Source: JBBIJO01 sp037445895 (lineage in GTDB: Bacteria; Bacteroidota; Ignavibacteria; Kapaibacteriales; UBA2268). From it: DNA of 64,000 bases. The position numbers and the translations under genes are program-made. The stretch lies in NCBI GenBank assembly GCA_037445895.1, contig JBBIJO010000009.1, positions 1-64,000 on the forward strand, given 5' to 3'. Positions 24,859-36,800 of this stretch are shown one piece after another. A model generated the notes under the pieces. That model saw nothing but the letters and a program-made list of their open reading frames with translations. It was not told where the DNA came from and did not search any database. Each line of letters begins with the position of its first letter. Position 1 is the stretch's first letter.

Positions 24859-27800
24859 TTAGTTTCCAACTTCAATAACCCCTTCGTTGAATATTGTTGC
24901 ACTATTAATAACACTTCCACGAACAGAAAGTGCATCGACTCCTACATTGTTTTGCAAAGTAATCCCAACAAATGTAACCAAATTACCTCGAATTAACAAC
25001 GGTTGATTTACAACTTTTGTGCCAGAACCCGAAAGCCAAACTGTACCTAATCCCCCAGTGCTTGTAACGAAATCTTGCGTCAAATTTACTGGCAAAGCCG
25101 AAACTGTTTGATTAGTGCCGTTGAAATTCACGATGTTTGTCGCGTTAATATTATAGCTTTGATAATTATTTATTGTATTGGCTAAATTGTTCGTTCCCCC
25201 AACCCGCAGCATAGTATTTGCCGAAAGTTCCACGGTCCCTGTCCCGCTCGGCACAGAATTCATCGAATAGTTTTGCAAATCTAAAGTCCCATTTAAAACT
25301 CGCAAATCCTTTTGAACCAAAATAGCCTTATTGATTGTAACAATATTATTTGGGTAAACCCCACTATTATCGACAATAAATGAATATACAGTCGAGGGCA
25401 AACCATCGCCTATTGTTTGGCTAGTCGAACCATTGTAAATGTAAATTCCGTTAGTATTGAAGTTTCGAGATAGCGAAGAACGAACATTTCCAAGATTTTG
25501 TCCAACATTAAAGATTCCATCCGCCGAACCAATCTTTAAGGATGAATAATCGCCAAGAGTGAAATAGTCGCCGTTGAGGATGTTAGTCCCAAAAGCGAGC
25601 GTTCCAGTATTCGAAGCACTTGTCCCTACGGCAACACCAGAATTTACGCCTGTTCCAAATGGATTGTTTAAATCAAGGGTTATTTCATGGTTTCCAACCC
25701 CATTGTTGCCACCTCCAACAACGACGGAATCGCCGGGAGAATTTGGATAAATACCGCTGCCAGCAATTGGTCCGCTATGTGTTGGCAACCAAGTCCACGA
25801 TTGGTCGCTCGACCATAGTCCGGACTGTCGGCTATATAAAATTCGTCGGAATGCATTTTCATTTCCGATTGTCCAATCTCCATAAAAACCTGAATATGCA
25901 AAGTCCGAAGTAGATTCGAAAGTATTATTTGAAATATTAATAACGGACGGATTAAATGGGAAAGCCCACGCACCGCCTGTCGTTTCCCAAGCCGGACGCC
26001 AACGGCCAATTTTGGTAAGCTCGGTCTCGTTGCCGGCTACGTCGTTATCGTTATAATAGAATGTCCATTTCCCGTTAATTTGAGCGGTTATGCTATCGAT
26101 TGTCCAATACCGTTTTAGATAAACGGCAGCAGTGCTCGGGGTAAGTCCACGATGTCCATCAGTCTGATATGTGCTTTGCCCCGGGGAGGTTCGCACACCG
26201 ATAGTCCCATTGGAACCAGAAGCAGACGCTTCAAAGACTGCTGGTGCATAAAGATTGTTCGAACCAATAGGAAAAGTATAAGTCTGCCCGTTAGAAATTT
26301 CCCGAATTAGCATCCCGCTCGAAAGCGAGGTTCTAACGAAACGAGCAGACCCAGCATTTAGTATTGCGGATGCCGAAGAGTTTACAATTTTGAGATTCAC
26401 ACCATCGAGAAGCGTAATAAATGTGTTAGGATTTGCAAAATTTAAATTATTGTTCACAAACGTATGCTGGCGATTAGCATCGTTAATGGTTGGACGAATA
26501 ATGTTTAGGTTACCGCCGCTAATCGTCAAATTATTGAATCGAACACCTGAACGATTCTTCAAGATTAAATACTTTTCGTTCGAACCGTCGAACGAAACCT
26601 CGGCATTCGCCGGCTCGAATTTTCCTTCAATCGAGTTGCTATCCAATATCATTACTCCGTAGAGAACCATATTCCTATTCCCCACGTTGTAAGTTCCCTG
26701 TTTGACAAGGAGAGTATCGGCAATTTTAAGAGCAGGTGCACCTGCATAATTCGACAAATATACTGAATTATCGAGCGAGTATGTATTATCGATGATTATT
26801 GTTTTTATCGAGTCGGGCAACCCTAATCCAGTGGACATTGAACTAGAAGTATTAAAGAAGATGAATCGTCCAACACCGTAGTTGCGGTTATCCGTTTGAA
26901 TAGCCCCTATGTTCCCATCGACCACACGAGTAATCCCATATTGATTTTGAACCCCGATAGTGCAGCTATCCTCGAGAGCGAAATTTTGACCTCGTAGGTA
27001 CCCAAGAGTTCCATAAATTAGTAATGTTCCGGGAAGATAGTTTACAGAGTCCTTTTCAACAAAAACAGACTTAATATTTGGCGAAAAACCTTCGGGGAGA
27101 GTAACAGTTTTGCCATTACCAATCCGAACAACATCGTAAGTTTGATTTGGAATTCTTGTAGGAACACTATCTTGATAATAACTTTTTAATGACCAAGTAG
27201 ATGGATTATCCCAGAATCCATTGTTCCGACTCCAAAATACAGTACCCAAAAAGGTTCCCGCGGTAAAATCACCGAAAAGAGTATTTCCAGTGCATCGTAA
27301 AGTAGTATCGGTTTTGTCTGGGGTGGTTAAATGTCTCCACGTTCCTCCACCAGAACAAGTCGTAGGCGGATCAGGACAAGCCGGACTGTAGTTCAATAAA
27401 TCGAAGCGAGTCAAATCGCTCCCCGGTTTGAAGTCGTAAGGATTGCGAAATTGAACTTTGAGATTAAAAGTATTACCAGAACCAAGGACATATCCGCCAC
27501 TCACAGGTGTTGTAACTTTCCAATATCTAATTAATATTTTAGTTGTATCTACGTTGACATCAGCAATTCGAGGATGCTCGATATTGAACGAAACCACACC
27601 AACAAGCCCAGCAGTATTTGTAGACCCGCTGGTTTCGAGCCAAAGAGGACGGTAGCTATCAATGGAATCAGCTCCAACAGCATAGAAAACATTCTGACTT
27701 CCGTTTGCTACATAACGATACAATCTTCCATTGATGTGCCCTTTGCCGTTTCTGGTTATCGTGGGGGTGCTCCCCGGGATTGGGCTAAGTTCAACGAATC

Positions 27801-30800
27801 GACCACTTTGGATTGGAGCCGAAATAAATGCATTGTTGCTATTGGAAAACTCCAATATATTATGTATCTTGAAGTCCGAGTTCCCGGAATTCGAAAGCAA
27901 CACATTTCCCGTAGTCTTTTCAATTTTTAGATTATAGAAACGGAATTCGGATGAATTCGAGAAGAAAGTTTGATTGCCATTCCCATTCAACTCGACAATC
28001 CAACTATCGCTTGTTGGACCCGTTGGAGAAGCAACAAATGAACCATAGTTAGTAAGATTACCACCAAATATTACTGTATTTCCATTAAGATTAAAAGTAT
28101 GGTTGGCATCGATAGCCCAGTTTCCGGTGATTGTAAATGTTTGCTCGGCAATTTGAGTCGTTACTGCGTTAGATTGGGAATTTGCAAAATGCAAGTCTTT
28201 TATTGGAAGTGAACCTCCAATTTTAATAGTCGTATTATTTGGTGTCGAGGTGGTATCGCCCGATTGAATCGTTCCGCCTGTCATTCCACTCCCATTTTGG
28301 GCATTGATGCGGAAATCGAACGAAGCAGGCGACGTCCCTAAAGCATTTGCAATAATGATTCTACCCCCACTCATCGAGAAAGAAGAGCCAGAATTACTTA
28401 TATCGAATCCAATCTTCGTTGGGTCGTAGCTACCAGCACCAACAGTATTTACTTTAACCGTTCCATAGGGTTGGAGAATAAAATCAATGGTCGAATTGGT
28501 TTGAGCTCTTGCGAATGAACGCGCAACGTCGAGTGTTCCAGTATCAATTTTTACCGTAGTTCCGGTATTATATATCAAATTACCGTAGATGGTGCTAAAA
28601 GACCCTGGTTCCCCAACGTATAAATCTCCCTTCCTTAAATGAATTATGGTATTGGCATTAGTAGTAATGGTCGCTCGCGACCGCACTGAGCCATCGAAAA
28701 TACTAATCCCAGAATTTGAAGTTATTGTTATTGGCAACAAATCCGACCCAGAAATGTAAAGATTCTTCGGACTCGAAGTAGTATTTTGAACCAATATACC
28801 ACCATAAAATTCAAAGAAATGTTTAAGCGAACTACTTGAAAAATTGCATAAACTGCTCGATTCCACAAATACCGAATCGGACAAGCCTCCATTTTTTGCA
28901 ATTACAATGCTTCGCATCGAAGCCCAAGGACCTTCGCCTGTAATCCGAGACACACCACTACCAGCAAATTTAAGTACAACATAATCGCTATCGTTTGCGG
29001 AAAATTGTGGAAATAAATTCATTCCGTTGGAGCCACTCCCATTATGCTTTAAATTTTGCGTAATCATTAAAGTATCGATTTTCTTTCGTGGTCCCGAGGG
29101 AACCCAACCAGAAGTCTGAATAACTACATTTTCGTTATCCAAAAAGAGTTGGCGCATCTTCAACATCTTGTTGTTAGCGGTCGAATCGAAGAAGAGTTGC
29201 CCAGGATTTGGCAGTGGGCTAGTTCCACCCAACCTTAGTGAATCGATTTCAGAATTTTGGACATCGTAATAAATTGTATATCCATCGATATTGACAGTAT
29301 CTTGAATGTATAATTGTCCTGGATAATAAGAGGCTGGCGGTCCATTATGCTTTGCTACTGGATCGACCGACCAATTGGATGGCGTCGACCATTTGCCCGA
29401 AGCCCTCGAATAGAAAACGAGCCCATTGAAAAAGGCCGTTGGATCGCCAGCGGTCCAATCCCCCGCAAGTTTGGAACCATCGAAACTGGTATCATTCGTA
29501 ATTTGAACTCTGTAACCATAAGAAATATTCGAAATATTAGGGTTAGAACCAAGGTTGATTTCCCAACCAGAACCACTTTTATAGCGAGCGGGGATGTATC
29601 GCGATACATTCCCCGAAGTATCGACTCCGTAGAAATCAAATTCATAAGTTGAAGCAGTAATATTGCTAATCCCCACGGGATTTAATGTCCAATATTTTTT
29701 TAGAATATAACCGTTTCTTCGATTCGGATGTTGATTGCCTCTTAATACGACTTCCAACGAAGGCGTTCCGGCAAAATTGCCTGTTATTGAGATATTTGCC
29801 ATATTAAACACCGTATCTATCCCCATCGGATAGACAAACGACCTTGTACCACTACCAGTTTGAAAGTTTTTGAGAATAGTCCCTGTGTTTGGGCCCCCCG
29901 AAACTCGAATCATTTTTCTATTCGAAAACGCAGCACCCGTATACGACAAAGCACCGGTAGTTCCAAAGGATATATTCTTGTTGTCGGAAATATTCATAAT
30001 ATTAAGTGAATCCATCCGTAATGTTCCATTGACAATAGTATTTATAGCAACTTTAACAGTATCGACAGCAGGCTTTTGTAAATAAATATTATTGAATGTT
30101 ATATTAGTTGCGGTTCCTCGAATATTCGATACGGTTGAATTCTGGAAATAAACGCTACCGGTTCCCGCGTTAAATCCGTTGGTGGTATCGGATACAAAGT
30201 CGCCATACAAAGTAATATTGTTCGCTTGAGCTTGGAGTTGTCCGCTTCGAATCCGAACCGAATCGAGAACAGTAATTGATTTGCCTAATTGGACCACACT
30301 ACCATTCCTTGGAGAATGAACCTCAATAGAACGTAAAATGTTTGGTAATCCATTACCGGTAGATTGAGTAATTGTAGTATTAGAGTTGACAATATCGATT
30401 GTGTATTCTTCGAATTCACCACTTCCGGAACCAGTTGGGCCATAATTTGATGTACCACTTTGCATTCCAACTCTCATTTGGGTTGAGCCTGCGGTTGTTC
30501 CCGCAGGAACAGTGAAACTATTAGTATTAAACAGGCCATTGGAATTCGAAGTTTGGTTAATAACTTCTTCGCCTGCATCAGTATAGTCCCCATCTCTATT
30601 ATAATCAATCCATACTTTGTAGCGGCGCTGTCCCCCCGTATTCGAAGGGTCAATTTGCAAATAATACGATGAACCAGCTGTCAAAACTGCCTTTTTATGG
30701 AGATATATGTTGATACACCGAGTAGAGCGGGTAAGAGTATCGAGCGTCGTATTTTCCATCAGCAAACTATTGTCCGATGCATTGCGAACCGCAATATATG

Positions 30801-33800
30801 CAAGATAATAAGATGTTCCATCGCGTCCGGGCCAAGTAGAGAAATACCGAGCAACGTCGCTTGTGTAGCCTTCGGCAGTATAAACAAGCGAAATGCTATC
30901 GCTGTAACTTGGAGACACCCCAGGATAAAGATTAATATTGCCAGAGTTGCCGGTTGTAATACCAGACGTACTCCCCGAAATCAGTTTTCCCCCATTATAA
31001 ACAGCAAAAGCATTTCCACGCAATACGTGATAGTTTAAATCCAAAATGCCAGAATCACGAACAGTTACCGATGGTCCAGCAAGAGCGTTCAACTCTGCGG
31101 TGGTTAAAGTTGTTAATGTATTAGTTCCAATATTAGCATCGAGTCGGACACGCTTCCCATTCCCAATAATTACATTATCGTATTGCCTACGCGGGAATCC
31201 GTAAATAATTCTATTCCTTCCTCCCGTTGTATCGCTTGCTGCCAAGTTAGTGGGACTAAGTGTATCGTCGAGCGATACAGTCGACCAAGTTGCTGGATCA
31301 GTCCAATCACCATTACGAACACTGTAAAAATTATAAAATCGCGCAATAGAATTTTGATTGCCTGCAACAAAATCACCCATTAATGTGTCGCTCCCTATCA
31401 ATTCTGTCGAGCCGAACGAAGTATTTACGTTAGCAACATTAACATAAGCCAACCCTCCGCTTAATGCTCCGGAATAAGTAAAGTTTGGCGTTAACGAAGC
31501 ATTGCGGGTATCCCCACAACCAAAAGCTCCATCATTACTGTTGGTAGAGTTTGGATAGAGGGCTTGCCATTCCACCCCTCCGGTCCACTTTCGACAATAG
31601 GTCAAATCTACACAACCCCAGTAGTCAACATAGGCATCATCGCCAGGCACAATAAAATAGGCTCGGGGGTCGAAATTCCTATTCCCTCGACGAAAAGACG
31701 AACCAAACGGTTTTGTTACTCGCCACCATTTTGGACCAATCAATCTGCTCGGTGCAATCGGTGGATTATATGCTAAATCCATATACTGGTGGGTTCCTGT
31801 AAAAACTTTGACTGCGATATAACCGGCAGCCCCATTATCGGAACCGGAACGAAAATCAATTAAAAACGGCGAGTATTTTAGACTGTCGCCAACCTCGAAA
31901 GTAACAGCAGGAGCATTGCCCGATGTAATATATTTGCGTAGCTCGCCATTTACCCAACCGCGGGTGTTACTCGCATTCGATACAGTTGCCGTTTGCCCCA
32001 TAATTACGTATGCCCCAGAATAACTACGCGCATCAATCAACGATTTGTTGCTACCAGACGTAGAAAAAGTTAAATTGTTCGATATCTGAATAACTGAATT
32101 TTCCGAAAGGACAACATCGCCTGTCCCACTTCCCTTAGCAAGAGTGACATTGTTGAAGTTCAATGGATTGCTATCTAAATTCGTAATAGTATCGCCGCTT
32201 AATCCCGAAAATGTGACAGTTGTTGATCCTGGATTAAACGTCGTCCCGGAATTCCTTCGGATATTACCATTGATTGTAAGATTTGCCCCGAGAGTAAAAC
32301 TTCCTTGCCTAACAAAAAGACTATCGACAATTGTCGTGCTGCGATTAAATGTTAATGTGTTAGCAGTTTTATCGATTGTTAGTGAACCAATGCTCGAAGG
32401 TATTGCTTCGTTTGCTTGCGTTTGGTTCTGATTCCCAGAATAAATAAAATTAGCTCGGCCATGGTTGCCGTAGTCGTAATTGCGCGTTGTTGTTTGAACG
32501 CTTCCAAAAGCTCCGATAGAACGAAATCCGTCGGGATTAGCGGTTTGAACAGTTCCATTTTTCGCAATCCGAAACTCGCCACTTCCCGAAAGCACATAGG
32601 TATCGAAATTCAACAAACCGCTCGAATCAATTTGAACCCAACCAGCAAAGGAAGCAGATGTATCGACTGTAACATTCTGATTAAGGGTGATTGTATTACC
32701 ATTTCCAATAAATGCTCTAAAAATATTGGTGCTCTGCCCAGGATATTCCGAAGCAGGCGACCCACCATATCCTTGTGTTGACCAATTATTCGAGGTAGTC
32801 CAATTTCCATTTGCACGAGTATAGAATGTAAGGATATCGGGCTCTCCTACGATAAAGGTTCCAAAATCGACAAGACTATCGAATTCTGTGGTATTCGTAT
32901 TGCGTGCACCCATAAGAGGATAAGTGCCATAGTAGAATGGACCTATCCAATTCGAACCAGAACGCAAACGAGCCTCGAACAAAGATGTATTCGCGCCATT
33001 ACGCAAATCTCCGTTCGGAGCAGCCGAGCCTATAAACGTAAAAGTTGCGTTGTATTTCCTCGAACCCCCAAGCGCAAAAGAGCTGCCGGAAGGTATTGAA
33101 ATAGAATACTGTCTTGCAACGTGTCTCGTTGGGCTCATTGCACTTCCCGTTGGAAGTATTGCCGTCGGAGGGTCGGAATTCCAACTAAGTGGAGAAGTTG
33201 TTGTGTTTATTGTATCGCTTAATATGCCAAGTAATCCAGAAGTTCCCCCACTACCATAGAAATCTATTTGAACCGGTGTATATCGAGTTCCGTATCCAAT
33301 TTCGAAAGTTGCCGAAGTAGTTCCTGTTCCAACTGTCTTTCTTAATTCACCATCCACGTATCCACCACCCGGACGGGTTAACGAACCTAAAACGGTAACA
33401 AATCGAAAGTTAGAACCAACGTGGGTTCGAAGATTTCCTGCATCGAGAACTAAATTGTTATTAACTACGATACCATTCCCAGAAGAACCAACTCCAGAAG
33501 CATCGACATTTGCTCCGTTTCGGATAGTCAAATTATAAAAATTGGCATTTCCACTAGATTGAGTAATAAACTGAGTTGATGCCCCTGTGAACATAACCGT
33601 AGAAGTTCCATAGGTAAAATTTCCACCTTGATTTGTCCAATTCCCGTATATCGACATAAAAGTACCTAAAGCCATTTCCAAAGTTGCCGTCGGTAACAGA
33701 ACCAATCCACCCTGAATCTTGATATTATCCAAAGACTTTATTGTTCCACTACCAGCAATAACAATATTATTGAAGGGGTTATCCGCTGTATCCCGAGAAG

Positions 33801-36800
33801 TGATTGTTGTTGTAGCTAAAGCATTCGGATTACGAAAAATAACCGAAGCAGTTCCAGGAACAAAAACCGAGCCATTCAAATTTTCCCAATTCCCTTGCAC
33901 TTCGAGGTTAAAGTTGTTGGAAGAAAATGTTGCACCACCATCAATTTTAAGGTTGTTTAGAACTTTGAAAGTTGGAGTTCCGGTTGCACTCAATTGCTTT
34001 GTTCCGGAACTATCAATAATCAAATTGTAATATTCAAGGAAAACCACAGAATCCGATGGTGAAGCAGGTTGCAAAGGTATATTTTGGGTTCCTCCGTTCT
34101 TATTGAACCGAACTGTTGAACCATTTGTAAAAAATCCATAAGTATTATTTGTAAACAATAAATTAGAAATGTCCAATTGATTCCTAATTCTAATCTCGCC
34201 AGACGAAGCAAAAGTAACATTGCCAGAACGTGTATTGCCAGCGATTTTTAAATCATTGTACTGCAAAACGCCGGGCGAAGAACCGGAACTTGGTATAGTA
34301 ACATTACCCGTTCCATCGAACGTTATTCTTCCAGCAGTAAAGGTTGGGGCAGAATAATTAGTTGGGAACGATTGCCGAACAATCATTTCGCCGCCTCGCA
34401 TAATTAAAGTTCTGCCGCTCGATTGACCATTTAAATTATAGAGTGATAAATCGAGTATCCCATCATTAATAACAAGGGAATCGGAAATTTGGATAGATTT
34501 ACCCAAGGTTAAAATCTGAGCAGTAGGTTTGGTAACAACAAAACCCCGAACAACGTTTGGGATACCATCCCCAGTCGATTGAGAACCACTTCCAACAAAT
34601 TCATATACTGACAACGATGAGAGGTCGCGAACAGTAGTCCGAATACTGCCATCATTTGTTGGCACCGAAACAATTCCATTCGAATGCGAAACTTTCAGTT
34701 TTGTATTTTGTTCAAGACGGAATGTATCCCCTTGAATATAGTAATCATTTGTAAAGGTTAATCTACCCGGCTGTCGCCCCTCGGTTCCATTTTCGACCGA
34801 AATTAAATTCAATTGAGGAATATTTGCAGTAATTGTAACTTCGTGGTCCTGGATTCGAACGCGATGATGAAGTTTAGTTGGGTATTTCGTCGAAGCAGCG
34901 CCATTAAAATAAACATTCGACCAAGTGTTGGCATTGTTGAAATCGCCATCGGCACGAGCATAAAACGTTGCATAAGCCGCGTCGGATTCCCCCGAAGTCC
35001 AATCGCCCGCTACACTATCGAGTTGCTGAGCATAAAACAAGTTGTTAATAATATCAACCGAATTGTTTACTCCTGGATTTACTCGCCAATATCCATTTGG
35101 GTCATCGTAAGATGGGGAATAGTAAAGAACAGCATAGTTATTTTCGTTGCCCTGAACTTCGGCAGAATTGTAAAAAAATCTAACAGTTGCACCTTGGGAA
35201 CTATATGTAATGTTGCTATCGTCGACCACCCAATACTTCGTCAACGATTTGTTGGAAGCTTCAATCCCGGGATGTTCCAATGGAACCGGCTTAACACTAA
35301 CATACGCATTAGGACCAAATGTTGCTCCTCCTGAATTGAACGTAATCATCGCAGGAGAATATCTATTGGGAGTTCCAACTGGAAAACGAAGATTCAACGG
35401 CAACGATGCTCCAGTTGCAACTCTACGAATAAGTTTGGCACCGGCAAGTGGGTTGCTGCCACTTCCAGAATTTACGATAAATTTATTCGAATTAAATGTG
35501 GATAAATCCTCTTGCGTTCCATTATCGGAATAAATATGCCCATTAGCCCCAATTGTCAAATCATTGCTGTTCAAATCGACGATAGTATTCGAAATTAACT
35601 TTAAATCATTATCAATCGTTGTTGGTTGGTTCATTTCTAAATCCCCGCCGGTCTTGTTCACACTTACATTATAAAATTGTGTTGACTGAGAACCCGTAAT
35701 ACTCTGTGTCGAAGAACCATTGAACATAACCGTACCGGTACCCGCTGTGAAACCATCAGCAGAACCCAAATTATTTATCCAATCGCCACCAATCGTTATA
35801 TTCAAACCATTAGCATTGAATCGTCCAGTCCCAGAACCTGCAAGAGTCAAGTTTGTGGTAATAGCCAAATTATTCGATACTATCCGAGCCACCGGACTAT
35901 TTGCCCCACTCATCAACATTTCATAGATTGGCTTCGTAGTGTTAATATCGAAAGTCTGTGTAGCAATTTGAGCATCAATTTTTAGCAGTCCACCGCTAAC
36001 AGTACCCGTAGAAGCAAGAACAACGTAATCGGCAACGCTATTGTTTGCAGTCCTGTTGAGTTCAAGTGTTCCTCCACTCCAATTTATTGACGAACCCGTT
36101 GCGCTAATATCGAATAATCCGACGCCGGTTTCGCTACTATTCGAACCAACACCTACTTTGAGTGTCCCCGCAGAAAATCCAAAATCGATAAGATTGGTTG
36201 CATAAGTTTGGGGGGAAATCCTCGTCCAAATATTAAGATTACCACCATCAACTGTCAACTTCGATTTGCTCGGGGTAGGATTATCATATATAATCGAACT
36301 CTCGCCCGTTGTTCCAACATTGACAGTCCCTTGCGAAATTCGCAAGCTACCTCGTAAGTAGAGATTACCCGCCAAAGGCTGACCGTTAACAGTAACATTG
36401 GGATTATCGAGCCAAAATCCAGATGTATTTTGGATAAAGCAATTGCCAGTTCCAGTTTGAGGTTTAAAGAATGTATTCGAAAAAGAATAGTTCCCTTCTA
36501 ATTTGAAAATGCCAGTATCGAGAGTAAGGAAGCCATCGGGAGCCGAAAAAACTCGTTTGAACACAACCGTATCGGAGCTACTTGCCTTCCTCAAAATTAC
36601 CTCGAAGAAACTAACTGTTCCCGCTCCGCTGAGTTCCGAATTACCCGAGTTAATGAAAAATGTCCAAACTTTACCATTCGACAAATTTAAATCGAGAGTT
36701 CCATCGACAAATAAGTTGCCTCCAAATTTTATGGTATCGCTCGCATTTGGTAAAGTATTTATGACATCGAGCAAAGCACCGTTTGCAATCGAAACGTCTC

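Noticed and set aside
29314..29652. 112-codon plus-strand frame inside the giant gene
   Set aside because: Antisense shadow produced by the biased composition of the giant repeat gene; no start signal and no conserved features.
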